From NCBI GenBank assembly GCA_019420305.1, contig JAHZHL010000029.1:186001-250000 (forward strand): a DNA stretch of 64,000 bases, written 5' to 3'. This document shows positions 8,388 through 16,862 of the stretch, piece by piece. Numbering within the stretch: the stretch's first letter is position 1; every line of letters starts with the position of its first letter. Made by a program: the position numbers and the translations under genes. The notes under the pieces were generated by a model that saw only the letters and a list, made by a program, of their open reading frames with translations, made no database searches and was not told the DNA's origin. The stretch comes from Bacillota bacterium (GTDB taxonomy: Bacteria > Bacillota > Clostridia > Peptostreptococcales > Anaerovoracaceae).

Positions 8388-8425
8388 TTGACCGCTTTTC
8401 CGCATACTGGTATACTTGTATACAA
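8388..8425 (+). promoter_or_regulatory. Promoter with TTGTATACAA operator for aconitase operon
   Basis: TTGACC (8388-8393), 17 bp, TATACT (8411-8416) form a sigma-A promoter. The perfect palindrome TTGTATACAA (8416-8425) overlaps the end of the -10 box and the start site, and GTATAC also occurs at 8410-8415. FadR/FCD-type GntR proteins bind short GT-Nx-AC palindromes, and such a regulator is the third gene of this operon, so autoregulation is inferred. Confidence 0.65.
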
Positions 8426-8457
8426 TAGACGTGTTTATTTTAAGGAGGTCAAATAGA

Positions 8458-10377
8458 ATGGGAAAAACACTTGCATATAAGATTCTGGAAAACCACCTGG
8501 TGGAGGGCAATCTGACGCCGGGGGAGGAAGTCACGATTAAAATCGATCAGACGCTGACGCAGGATTCCACCGGTACGATGGTTTACCTGCAGCTGGAAGC
8601 CATGGACATCGACAAGGTTCAGACAGAGCTTTCCGTCGCTTACATCGACCACAACACCCTGCAGACGGGATTTGAAAACGCCGACGACCATGCTTTCATC
8701 AAGAGCGTGGCTCAGAGACACGGCGTACTGTTTTCCAAGCCGGGCAACGGCATCTGCCACCAGCTGCATCTGGAGAACTACGGAAAACCGGGAAAAACCC
8801 TGCTGGGCTCTGACAGCCACACTCCGACCGGCGGCGGGCTGGGCATGATCGCCATCGGCGCGGGCGGACTGGACGTGGCGGTTGCCATGGCAAAAGGAAC
8901 TTACAGCCTGGTAGCTCCGAAGGTAGTCAAAGTAGAATTAAAGGGAAAATTAAACCCGTGGACTTCCGCCAAGGATGTAATCCTCTACGTTCTGCAGCAA
9001 CTGAGCGTAAAGGGCGGCGTCGGCAAAATCGTGGAGTACACTGGTGAAGGCGTAAAATCCCTTTCTGTTACTGACCGGGCGACCATCACCAACATGGGTG
9101 CGGAGCTGGGAGCGACCACTTCTGTATTCCCAAGTGATGAAAACACAAAAGCGTACTTAAAATCCCAGGGCAGAGAAGAAGATTACACTCCGCTGGCAGC
9201 CGATCCGGACGCGGTTTACGACCAGGAGCTGATCGTGGATCTGGACAAGCTGACGCCGCTGGCAGCGCAGCCTCACAGCCCGGACAATGTAGACACGGTT
9301 GCCAACATCGGCGAAATCAAGGTGGATCAGGTAGCCATCGGAAGCTGCACCAACTCTTCCTACACTGACCTGATGAAGGTTGCCGCGATCCTCAAAGGGA
9401 AAAAAGTACATCCGGATGTAAGCCTGGTTATCTCTCCGGGTTCCAGCAAAATCCTCACCAAGATGGCGGAAAACGGAGCGCTGGCCGACATCATCGCTGC
9501 CGGCGCGAGAATCATCGAAAACGCCTGCGGTCCGTGCATCGGCATGGGACAGTCTCCGAAATCCGGCGCGGTTTCCCTGAGAACCTTCAACCGGAACTTC
9601 AAGGGAAGAAGCGGTACCCTGGACGCGGATGTTTACCTTGTCAGCCCGGAAACTGCCGCTATTTCCGCGATCACCGGCGTTCTGACCGACGGAAGCAAAA
9701 CCGGCCAGCCGCTGCCTGAAATCGCGGACACGGATTTTGAATTCAACGATAACTTCATCGTTTATCCGGAAGGAACCAACACGGAAAACACGCCGGTCGC
9801 CATGGGACCGAACATCAAGCCGTTCCCGAGAAACACCGCTCTGCCGGAAAAAGTGGAAGCCACGGTAACTCTGCACGCGGGAGACAACATTACAACCGAC
9901 GATATCATGCCGTCCGACTCCAGACTGCTGCCTTACCGCTCCAACATTCCGCACCTTGCCAATTACTGTTTTGAAAAGATCGACAAGGATTTTGCCGGAA
10001 GATGCAAGGAAGCGGGAAGCTGCGCGATTATCGGAGGAGACAACTATGGACAGGGGTCCAGCCGGGAACACGCCGCTTTAGCGCCGCTGTATCTGGGCGT
10101 AAAATTCGTAGTTGCGAAATCCTTCGCGAGAATTCATCGTTCCAACCTGATCAACAGCGGAATCATGCCTCTGGTATTTGAAAATCCTGCGGATTACGAC
10201 GACTTCAAACTGGGAGACAAACTGGTCATCGAAAACGCCCAGGAGCAGGTAAAATCCGGCGTCATTGAAATCAAAAACGAAACAAGCGGGAAGACTTATC
10301 GGGCAGCCACCAACTTCTCGGATCTGGAGATCGCGCTGATCTTAAAAGGCGGAAAAATCAACTATATGAAAGGTTAA
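8458..10377 (+). CDS. acnA: Aconitate hydratase (monomeric, approx. 640 aa type)
   Basis: Interconverts citrate and isocitrate via cis-aconitate in the cytoplasm. The 639-residue protein carries the [4Fe-4S] ligands Cys297 (IGSCTNSS), Cys357 and Cys360 (ENACGPCIGMGQ), the substrate motif LLGSDSHTPTGGGLG (about 116-129), and a C-terminal swivelling domain with NITTDDIMP and GGDNYGQGSSREHAA. The length fits the short bacterial aconitase rather than the roughly 900-residue AcnA. ATG 8458 follows TAAGGAGGTC; an upstream TTG in frame has no ribosome site. It is the first gene of an operon with isocitrate dehydrogenase and a GntR regulator, forming the oxidative half-branch from citrate to 2-oxoglutarate. 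No citrate synthase is in the window. Confidence 0.93.
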   Translation: MGKTLAYKILENHLVEGNLTPGEEVTIKIDQTLTQDSTGTMVYLQLEAMDIDKVQTELSVAYIDHNTLQTGFENADDHAFIKSVAQRHGVLFSKPGNGICHQLHLENYGKPGKTLLGSDSHTPTGGGLGMIAIGAGGLDVAVAMAKGTYSLVAPKVVKVELKGKLNPWTSAKDVILYVLQQLSVKGGVGKIVEYTGEGVKSLSVTDRATITNMGAELGATTSVFPSDENTKAYLKSQGREEDYTPLAADPDAVYDQELIVDLDKLTPLAAQPHSPDNVDTVANIGEIKVDQVAIGSCTNSSYTDLMKVAAILKGKKVHPDVSLVISPGSSKILTKMAENGALADIIAAGARIIENACGPCIGMGQSPKSGAVSLRTFNRNFKGRSGTLDADVYLVSPETAAISAITGVLTDGSKTGQPLPEIADTDFEFNDNFIVYPEGTNTENTPVAMGPNIKPFPRNTALPEKVEATVTLHAGDNITTDDIMPSDSRLLPYRSNIPHLANYCFEKIDKDFAGRCKEAGSCAIIGGDNYGQGSSREHAALAPLYLGVKFVVAKSFARIHRSNLINSGIMPLVFENPADYDDFKLGDKLVIENAQEQVKSGVIEIKNETSGKTYRAATNFSDLEIALILKGGKINYMKG

Positions 10378-10390
10378 TCGGTAATCAACT

Positions 10391-11518
10391 ATGAGCTATA
10401 TGGAAGCATTTGAAACAATCGTAAAGGAACAGCTCGCGCGTGTAAAGCGTCTCGCGGAAACCTCCGAGCTGACCGACTACAGCAAACTGGATAAAATCAT
10501 CATCGGAACCATTGACGGCGACGGCATCGGCCCCATCATTATGGATTCCTGCCGCAAAATCCTGGAAAAGCTGCTGGCAGACGAGTTGGCAGCAGGAAAA
10601 ATCGAAATCCGGGAAATCCCCGGCCTGACACTGGAGAACCGTATCGCCAAAATGGAAACGGTTCCCGCGGATGTGCTGGCAGCAATCAAAGAATGCCACG
10701 TCCTCCTCAAGGGACCGACCACCACTCCGGGAAAAGGGGACAATCTGCCGAACATTGAAAGCGCCAACGTTACACTGAGAAGAGAGCTGGATCTCTTCGC
10801 CAACGTGCGTCCGGTGGTCATTCCGGAAAAGAACATCGACTGGATCTTCTACCGTGAAAACACTGAGGGCGAATACGCTCTGGGAAGCCGGGGCGTGGAC
10901 ATTAACGACGACATTTCCATCGACTTTAAAGTCACCACAACTCTGGGAACCACCCGCCTTGCCCGCGCGGCGTTTGAATACGCCAAAGCAAACGGAAATA
11001 AGAACGTTTCCATTGTAACCAAGGCGAATATTATGAAAAAGACAGACGGAAAATTCCTCAGCCTCTGTTACGACGTGGCCAAGGATTATCCAGAAATCAA
11101 GACCGACGACTGGTACGTGGATATCATGGCGGCGAACCTGGTAAACGATCAGATCAACAGCAATTTCAACGTTGTGATCCTGCCGAATCTGTACGGAGAT
11201 ATTATCACTGACGAGGCGGCCCAGATTCAGGGCGGCGTCGGAACCGCGGGAAGCGCCAACGTGGGCGGCCGCTACGCCATGTTTGAAGCTATTCACGGTT
11301 CCGCTCCCCGCATGATCGCCGACGGCATCGGGGAATACGCCAATCCGTCCAGCATCTCCCGCGCCGCGGTTATGATGCTGCGCCACATCGGATACAGCGA
11401 AAAAGCCGCTCAGCTGGAAGCGGCTCTGGACAAAGCGCAAAAGGCTCTGGATCTCCCCGGCGACGGAACGGGCAACACCGCTTCGGACTTTACGGATTTT
11501 GTGACGGAGAATCTCTAA
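10391..11518 (+). CDS. icd: Isocitrate dehydrogenase (NAD-type, isocitrate/isopropylmalate family)
   Basis: Oxidatively decarboxylates isocitrate to 2-oxoglutarate. The 375-residue sequence has the family opening IIIGTIDGDGIGPIIMD, the substrate loop around SANVTLRRELDLFANVRP (Ser/Asn/Arg ligands), FYRENTEGEYALG, the metal aspartates in NLYGDIITDEAAQIQGGVGTAGSAN, and the dinucleotide loop EAIHGSAPRMIADG. IHGSAP..IADG resembles NAD-linked enzymes; cofactor use is inferred. It starts 13 bp after aconitase with no strong ribosome site, suggesting coupled translation. An unusual N-terminal helical extension of about 30 residues precedes the Rossmann-like core. Confidence 0.9.
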   Translation: MSYMEAFETIVKEQLARVKRLAETSELTDYSKLDKIIIGTIDGDGIGPIIMDSCRKILEKLLADELAAGKIEIREIPGLTLENRIAKMETVPADVLAAIKECHVLLKGPTTTPGKGDNLPNIESANVTLRRELDLFANVRPVVIPEKNIDWIFYRENTEGEYALGSRGVDINDDISIDFKVTTTLGTTRLARAAFEYAKANGNKNVSIVTKANIMKKTDGKFLSLCYDVAKDYPEIKTDDWYVDIMAANLVNDQINSNFNVVILPNLYGDIITDEAAQIQGGVGTAGSANVGGRYAMFEAIHGSAPRMIADGIGEYANPSSISRAAVMMLRHIGYSEKAAQLEAALDKAQKALDLPGDGTGNTASDFTDFVTENL

Positions 11519-11530
11519 AAGGAGCAGGCT

Positions 11531-12211
11531 ATGGTACTTTACAAGCATTCGGACGAACCGAAAGGGAACGCTCCCATCTCCAGCAGTCTCTTTTCGCAGC
11601 TGCAGAAAGACATTCTGACCGGGAAATTAAAACCCGGTCAGAAGCTGACGGAGCAGGCGATCTGCAAGGAATACAAGGTGAGCCGGACTCCGGTGCGGGA
11701 AGCTCTGCGCCAGCTGGAAATGGACGGGCTTGTGGAAAATATCTTAAACCGCGGCTCGTTTGTCATCGGCCTGTCCCAGCAGGACTTTGTCGATATGTTC
11801 CAGCTGCGCAAAATCTATGAGGTTCAGGCGGTCAAATGGGCCATCGAACGGATTACGGACGATGAAATGGACGCTCTGGAGGAAACCTTTGAATTCATGG
11901 AATTTTACACGCTGCGCAATGACGTGGACAAAATGCTCACCATCAACGCGGGATTTCATCAGATCATCTATGAAGCATCCCACAACCGGATGCTGCGGCA
12001 GCTGCTTTCCTCTTATCAGACCTATTTCAAATACCGATCGGAAGAAGATATCTACGCGAACAATTATCTGACAGAAGTTCTGGAAGAGCACCGACTGATC
12101 TTCAAAGCCTTTACGGAAAAGGACGCGGAGGCGGGCGCGGAAGCCATGGAACGCCACATCGACAACTCAAAAAAAAGACGGTGTAAACAGATCGATAATA
12201 TGATAAAATAA
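11531..12211 (+). CDS. GntR-family regulator, FCD domain (FadR subgroup)
   Basis: A 226-residue transcription factor. Residues about 17-85 are the winged helix-turn-helix (LFSQLQKDILTGKLKPGQKL...SRTPVREALRQLEMDGLVE). Residues 95-220 are an all-helical FCD ligand domain with likely metal-binding histidines in FHQIIYEASHNRML, EEHRLIF and MERHIDN. ATG 11531 has AAAAGGAGC upstream, 12 bp after icd. Being the last gene of the operon, with a GTATAC palindrome on its promoter, suggests it senses a tricarboxylic or related organic acid and regulates its own operon; the ligand is not known. Confidence 0.88.
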   Translation: MVLYKHSDEPKGNAPISSSLFSQLQKDILTGKLKPGQKLTEQAICKEYKVSRTPVREALRQLEMDGLVENILNRGSFVIGLSQQDFVDMFQLRKIYEVQAVKWAIERITDDEMDALEETFEFMEFYTLRNDVDKMLTINAGFHQIIYEASHNRMLRQLLSSYQTYFKYRSEEDIYANNYLTEVLEEHRLIFKAFTEKDAEAGAEAMERHIDNSKKRRCKQIDNMIK

Positions 12212-12262
12212 ACTCGAAACGTTATTGTATTGTGTATCACTGAAAGAAAGGTGCAGATTCTT

Positions 12263-12715
12263 ATGACGATTTTTGGAATCACCCTGAGCGCGGCTGTTGT
12301 ATGGCTGATTGCCGCCGCGGGTTTCGCGATTATTGAGGCCGCGACCCTTGGTCTGACCACCATCTGGTTCGCGGGAGGCGCGGTTGCCGCCGCCATCAGC
12401 GCTATGGTAGGCGCTCCCATCTGGCTCCAGGGACTCCTGTTCCTCGTCGTTTCCATCCTGCTCCTCTATTTTACCCGGCCTGTTGTGAAGAAAAAGCTGA
12501 AAGTCGGCAAAGAAAAGACAAATGTCAACGCTCTGATTGGCAAGGAAGGTCTTGTGCTTGAGACGATCCGGCCCTTCAGCGCCGGTCAGGTAAAGCTGGA
12601 CGGACTGGAATGGTCCGCGGCGGCGGCAGATCCGCATATGACGATTGAAAGCGGCACCGCCGTAAAGGTGGAACACATTGAAGGGGTAAAACTGATTGTC
12701 ACTCCCTGCGCGTAA
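12263..12715 (+). CDS. NfeD-like membrane protein
   Basis: A 150-residue inner-membrane protein with two or three hydrophobic helices in residues 1-75 (FGITLSAAVVWLIAAAGFAIIEA; WFAGGAVAAAISAMVG; LQGLLFLVVSILLLYF) followed by a soluble OB-fold NfeD domain (about 90-150: NALIGKEGLVLETIRPFSAGQVKLDGLEWSA broken by turns). ATG 12263 is preferred over an upstream in-frame TTG because AAAGG lies upstream. NfeD proteins pair with stomatin-like proteins, and the next gene is one. They are thought to act together in membrane organisation or quality control. Confidence 0.85.
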   Translation: MTIFGITLSAAVVWLIAAAGFAIIEAATLGLTTIWFAGGAVAAAISAMVGAPIWLQGLLFLVVSILLLYFTRPVVKKKLKVGKEKTNVNALIGKEGLVLETIRPFSAGQVKLDGLEWSAAAADPHMTIESGTAVKVEHIEGVKLIVTPCA

Positions 12716-12748
12716 GCTCCGGGAGAGGCCAGAGAAAAGGAGAGAACT

Positions 12749-13699
12749 ATGAGTTTTATGTCAATACTTGCTCCGATCATCCTGATTGCCATTGTTATCT
12801 GGCTGATCGTAACAAACATCCGTATCGTTCCGCAGGCAAACGCGTATGTCCTGGAACGGCTCGGCGCCTACCATTCGACCTGGCAGGTGGGGCTTCACTT
12901 TAAGATACCGCTGATCGACAAGGTAGCGAAAAAAGTTTCCTTAAAAGAGCATGTCATCGACTTCCCGCCGCAGCCGGTTATCACGAAAGATAATGTAACC
13001 ATTGAAATCGACACGGTTGTCTATTTTCAGATCACCGATCCCAAGCTCTACGCCTATGGCGTGGAAAATCCCATGGCAGCCATTGAAAATCTGACGGCTA
13101 CCACGCTGCGAAACATCATCGGCGAGCTGGAGCTGGACGGCACCCTTACCAGCCGGGAACACATCAATTCCAAGATCCGCCTGGTACTGGACGAAGCCAC
13201 CGACGCCTGGGGAATCAAAATCAACCGGGTGGAAGTAAAAAATATCAATCCGCCGGAAGATATCCAGATGGCGATGGAAAAGCAGATGCGCGCCGAACGG
13301 GAACGGCGTGAAGCCATCCTGCGCGCGGAGGGGGAAAAGAAATCCGCGATTCTGATCGCGGAAGGAAATAAAGAAGCGGCCATTCTGGAAGCGGAAGCCG
13401 CCAAGCAGTCCGCTATCAAGGAAGCTGAGGGCCAGGCGGAAGCCATCCGCATGGTGCAGCAGGCGGAAGCGGACGGGCTGCGCATGCTGACCGCGGCCAA
13501 CCCGTCCCAGGAGATCCTCACCATCAAAAGTCTTGAAGCGTTCCAGACTGCCGCGGACGGCAAGGCGACCAAGCTGATTATTCCGTCTGAAATTCAGGGA
13601 ATCGCGGGTCTTGCCAGCGCCCTTACGGAAATTGTCAAGGATCCGCAGGCGCCATCGGGCTCTCGCCGTGAAGCGCCGCCGCGGACTCCCATAAAATAA
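12749..13699 (+). CDS. qmcA: SPFH/band-7 stomatin-like protein (slipin/QmcA type)
   Basis: A 316-residue membrane-anchored scaffold protein. Residues 5-24 form one N-terminal helix (ILAPIILIAIVIWLIVTNIR). The SPFH domain follows (about 25-200: RIVPQANAYVLERLGAY, PLIDKVAKKVSLKEHVID, TKDNVTIEIDTVVYFQITDP). Then comes a long charged Ala/Glu coiled coil (about 175-245) that drives ring assembly, and a Pro/Arg-rich tail. AAAGGAGAG precedes ATG 12749. The pairing with the NfeD gene upstream is the standard arrangement. It likely forms oligomers in the membrane; no enzymatic activity is expected. Confidence 0.9.
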   Translation: MSFMSILAPIILIAIVIWLIVTNIRIVPQANAYVLERLGAYHSTWQVGLHFKIPLIDKVAKKVSLKEHVIDFPPQPVITKDNVTIEIDTVVYFQITDPKLYAYGVENPMAAIENLTATTLRNIIGELELDGTLTSREHINSKIRLVLDEATDAWGIKINRVEVKNINPPEDIQMAMEKQMRAERERREAILRAEGEKKSAILIAEGNKEAAILEAEAAKQSAIKEAEGQAEAIRMVQQAEADGLRMLTAANPSQEILTIKSLEAFQTAADGKATKLIIPSEIQGIAGLASALTEIVKDPQAPSGSRREAPPRTPIK

Positions 13700-13711
13700 C
13701 TGCAAAATGAA

Positions 13712-13768
13712 AAAGCTGTCTTCAGCAAAGCATTTACAGCCGCTGCTTCTGAGGACAGCTTTCTTTTA
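13712..13768 (+). terminator. Terminator after NfeD/SPFH genes
   Basis: AAAGCTGTCTTCAG (13712-13725) pairs with CTGAGGACAGCTTT (13749-13762) with one mismatch, followed by CTTTTAT. It ends the NfeD-SPFH unit. Confidence 0.75.
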
Positions 13769-13832
13769 TGATCTCCAGTTCGGGTGAATCGCCCGCTCCG
13801 ATTGCTTCGATACAGAAAGGGGAAATGCCGAT

Positions 13833-14624
13833 ATGAGAAAAACTCCATACGAGAAAGAATGGGACGCGCTGGTGCGCAAAGAAACCCGCTATCTGAAAAA
13901 CAACTCTGAAAAGCAGGAATTTATCCTGAACCGCAAGCTGGAGGAACGTGTCCCCGACAAACTGCAGGAAAAGCTGGATCTTGCCTTTTATAAAGGATTT
14001 CAGATTGTGTTTGAAAAGGGGACGGCGGTCATTGAAAAAACCTATTCTAAAGAGAAGAAAGATCACGCTCATAAGGTAGATATTTATGCCCTGGAGCTTT
14101 CCGAAACCCGCAAAAATCTGCGGGCCTTTTCCCGCCGCAGCCGTCTTTCCAACGCGCGCAACCTTGCCATTTCCCTCGGCGAAGGTGTTGCTACCGGAAT
14201 TCCCGGCATCGGACTTCCCGATATTCCGATTTTCATCGGCATGATCCTGAAAAGCATTTACGAAATCGCTCTCAGCTACGGCTTTTCCTATGATACCGAC
14301 GGCGAGCGGCGTTTCATTCTCTCCCTTATCCGGACTTCGCTTTTAAAAGGCAGGGATCTGGAATCGGAAAACGCTGCCATCGATCGCCTCATTAAAGACG
14401 GAGTTCCCTCGAAGTGCGGCTCGGAGGAGCTTTCCCGCGCCATCCGCTCGGCTTCCGATACGCTGTCGCAGGAGCTGCTCTACCTGAAGTTCCTTCAGGG
14501 AATTCCCATCGCCGGAGTCATTGGCGGGCTTTCAGACGCCGTGTATTTAAAGAAGATCACCGATTATGCGTCTTTGAAGTATTATCGACGGTTTCTGACG
14601 GAAGCTCAGGGAAGCGGTGATTAG
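13833..14624 (+). CDS. EcsC family protein
   Basis: A 263-residue protein matching the EcsC family (named after Bacillus EcsC, whose role is unclear). It has a charged helical N-terminus (YEKEWDALVRKETRYLKN), then two glycine-rich hydrophobic segments (about 112-148 GEGVATGIPGIGLPDIPIFIGMI; about 225-248 GIPIAGVIGGLSDAVYL) that look like paired membrane-associated hairpins. ATG 13833 follows GAAAGGGG. Its stop overlaps by 4 bp the stop of the convergent nfnB gene, so there is no terminator between them. Possible role: membrane-associated protein secretion or processing, by family name only. Confidence 0.8.
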   Translation: MRKTPYEKEWDALVRKETRYLKNNSEKQEFILNRKLEERVPDKLQEKLDLAFYKGFQIVFEKGTAVIEKTYSKEKKDHAHKVDIYALELSETRKNLRAFSRRSRLSNARNLAISLGEGVATGIPGIGLPDIPIFIGMILKSIYEIALSYGFSYDTDGERRFILSLIRTSLLKGRDLESENAAIDRLIKDGVPSKCGSEELSRAIRSASDTLSQELLYLKFLQGIPIAGVIGGLSDAVYLKKITDYASLKYYRRFLTEAQGSGD

Positions 14625-16015
14625 CCTTTTCCCTGCATCATCTGATCCATACTCTGAGCCGCTTGTTTTCCCGCTCCCATAGCTTTAATCACGGTAGCCG
14701 CTCCCGTTACCGCGTCGCCTCCCGCAAAAATCCCTCTGCGGTTTGTAGCGGCGGTATAATCCGCTCCAATGCCGCCTTTTTCATTTGCTTCCAGTTTTTC
14801 GGTCGTATCCAGAATCAGTTTATTTAACTTTGTTCCGATTGCCATAATAACCATATTTACCGGTATTTGAAACTCCGAACCTTCTACAGCAATCGGCTTT
14901 CTCCGTCCGGATGAATCTGGATCCCCCAGTTCCATGCGCACGCACTCAATGGCTTTGACCTTTCCTTCCTCATCTCCCAGAATTCGGACAGGATTATTCA
15001 GCACCTTAAAAACAACACCTTCTTCCATTGCGTGATGTACTTCTTCTTCCCTTGCTGGAATTTCTTCCATACTGCGCCTGTAAAGCACATATACTTCGCT
15101 GGCGCCCATTCTTTTGGCGCACCGCGCCGCGTCCATGGCAACATTTCCTCCGCCGACCACCGCGATCTTATCCGCTTTCTGAATAGGCGTATCATACTCC
15201 GGGAGATAGGCCTTCATCAGATTAATTCTGGTCAGATATTCATTGGCCGAACACACCCCGATATAATTTTCCCCCGGGATATTCATAAAGGAAGGCAATC
15301 CCGCGCCGGTTCCGATGAATACGGCCTCATAATGTTCTTCCCGCATAAGTTCATCAACGGTAATCGCTCTTCCGACCACCGCGTCTGTCACAAAGGTAAC
15401 TCCTTTTCCCTCCAGTTTCGCGATCTCAGCTTCTACGATTGCCTTGGGAAGGCGAAACTCCGGAATGCCGTAAACCAGCACCCCTCCCGCTTTATGCATA
15501 GCCTCATAAACCGTTACATCATAGCCTTTATTCACCAGATCGCCAGCGCAGGCAAGACCTGCCGGCCCCGCGCCAATAACCGCCACCCTGTGTCCATTGG
15601 AAACAGTCGGCCTGAGTTTCTCATTTTTATAGTGAGAAGCGTGCCAGTCCGCGGCAAAGCGCTCCAATCTGCCAATAGCGACCGATTCTCCCTGTTTTCC
15701 CCGGACACATTTTCCCTGACACTGATTTTCCTGAGGACAGACTCTTCCGCAGACAGCAGGCAGAGAACTATCTTCCGAAAGGATCTGATAGGCCTGTTCA
15801 AAGTCTCCCCTCGCAATCTGTTCAATAAATTCCGGAATGCGAATGTTGACAGGGCATCCTGAAACGCACGGTTTTTTCCTGCAGTTCAGGCAGCGCATCG
15901 CTTCCCGAATCGCCATTTCTTCCGTATAGCCCTCCGCCACCTCTGAAAAATTCTGGTTTCTTATTTCCGGAGTCTGCTCCGGCATAGGGTTCTGTTCTCT
16001 TTCCAGATTAATCAT
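14621..16015 (-). CDS. nfnB: NfnB: large subunit of electron-bifurcating ferredoxin:NADP transhydrogenase (GltD-like)
   Basis: A 464-residue flavoprotein. N-terminal cysteines C42/C45/C50/C54 and C89/C93/C99/C103 ligate two [4Fe-4S] clusters. Residues 148-153 (GAGPAG) bind FAD, and a second Rossmann motif (VVGGGNVAMDAARCAKRMGA) binds NADP(H). Annotation pipelines often call this family glutamate synthase small subunit (gltA), but here an NfnA-type partner lies directly upstream with 8 bp overlap and no large GltB subunit is present. NfnAB therefore fits better: it couples NADH and reduced ferredoxin to 2 NADP+. ATG 16015 is used because the in-frame GTG 16027 lies inside the AGGAGG site. It is the last gene of the PFOR operon. 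Confidence 0.85.
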   Translation of the reverse strand: MINLEREQNPMPEQTPEIRNQNFSEVAEGYTEEMAIREAMRCLNCRKKPCVSGCPVNIRIPEFIEQIARGDFEQAYQILSEDSSLPAVCGRVCPQENQCQGKCVRGKQGESVAIGRLERFAADWHASHYKNEKLRPTVSNGHRVAVIGAGPAGLACAGDLVNKGYDVTVYEAMHKAGGVLVYGIPEFRLPKAIVEAEIAKLEGKGVTFVTDAVVGRAITVDELMREEHYEAVFIGTGAGLPSFMNIPGENYIGVCSANEYLTRINLMKAYLPEYDTPIQKADKIAVVGGGNVAMDAARCAKRMGASEVYVLYRRSMEEIPAREEEVHHAMEEGVVFKVLNNPVRILGDEEGKVKAIECVRMELGDPDSSGRRKPIAVEGSEFQIPVNMVIMAIGTKLNKLILDTTEKLEANEKGGIGADYTAATNRRGIFAGGDAVTGAATVIKAMGAGKQAAQSMDQMMQGKG

Positions 16016-16862
16016 AATAACGAACACCTCCTGTCAATCTGCATATATGTTGCCTGCCGATCTTTTCCTGTGCCTGATAGGAAACAGACCTCTTGATTAA
16101 ATCGTCCCAGTCCACCAGCGAACCGTCAAATTCCGGACCATCCACACATACAAATTTATCTTCACCCCCGATTTTGCACCGGCATCCGCCGCACATGCCA
16201 GTCCCGTCGATCATATAGGCGGTAAGAGAGGCGACTGAGGGGATGCCGTATTCTTCCGCGATTTGGCACACCAGCTTCATCATAATCGGGGGACCGACAG
16301 CGACAATTTCATCATATTGGTTTCCCTCTTCAATCAGAGATTTCAGCTTTTCCGTAGTAAACGCCTTTTCACCATAGGAGCCATCATCCGTGACTACATA
16401 AAGATGATCCACACCGGCGCGGAACTCTTCTTCCAGGATCACCAGCTCCTTTGTCTTGAATCCTTCGATCATGTCCACTTCAATTCCATAATCATGCATG
16501 CCGGTTGCCAGAGGATACGCTAGCGCGTTTCCGGTACCCCCGCCGACCACACAGACTTTTTTCAGCCCTTCCATTTCCGTTGGTTTTCCCAGAGGTCCTA
16601 CAACATCCGCAAAGCAGTCTCCCGGCTCCATCTGATCCATCAGCATGGTAGTTCTTCCCACAGCTGCGTAAATCAGATCAATCGTACCTTCTTCCGCGCT
16701 ATGACCTGCCATTGTCAGCGGAATCCGTTCTCCGAATTCATCGGTACGGAGTATAATAAACTGACCCGGTTTCGCTTTCCTGGCAACCAGAGGCGCATAG
16801 ACTTTCAGCCATACCATACTGTCATTGAGTCTTCTCTTATATACAATTTCAAACCGCTTCAT
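16008..16862 (-). CDS. nfnA: NfnA: FAD/NAD-binding small subunit of NADH-dependent ferredoxin:NADP oxidoreductase
   Basis: A 284-residue member of the ferredoxin-NADP reductase/PyrK family. The N-terminal half binds FAD (PGQFIILRTDEFGERIPLTMAG), the middle binds NAD(H) (VCVVGGGTGNALAYPLATGM, about 103-122), and C224, C227, C229 and C239 ligate a [2Fe-2S] cluster. In NfnAB this subunit takes electrons from NADH. It overlaps the PFOR stop by 4 bp (ATGA) and nfnB by 8 bp, implying tight co-translation. Alternative names (sulfide dehydrogenase subunit, PyrK-like) are less likely given the NfnB partner. Confidence 0.86.
   Translation of the reverse strand: MKRFEIVYKRRLNDSMVWLKVYAPLVARKAKPGQFIILRTDEFGERIPLTMAGHSAEEGTIDLIYAAVGRTTMLMDQMEPGDCFADVVGPLGKPTEMEGLKKVCVVGGGTGNALAYPLATGMHDYGIEVDMIEGFKTKELVILEEEFRAGVDHLYVVTDDGSYGEKAFTTEKLKSLIEEGNQYDEIVAVGPPIMMKLVCQIAEEYGIPSVASLTAYMIDGTGMCGGCRCKIGGEDKFVCVDGPEFDGSLVDWDDLIKRSVSYQAQEKIGRQHICRLTGGVRYYD

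Noticed and set aside
9157..10071. Minus-strand frame opposite aconitase
   Set aside because: Antisense shadow; no start signal and no known motif.
10385..11548. Minus-strand frame of 387 codons opposite icd
   Set aside because: Antisense shadow of isocitrate dehydrogenase; the plus-strand frame has clear family motifs.
14621..16015. Glutamate synthase small subunit
   Set aside because: No large subunit is present, and the upstream gene is a PyrK/NfnA-type partner, so NfnB fits better.
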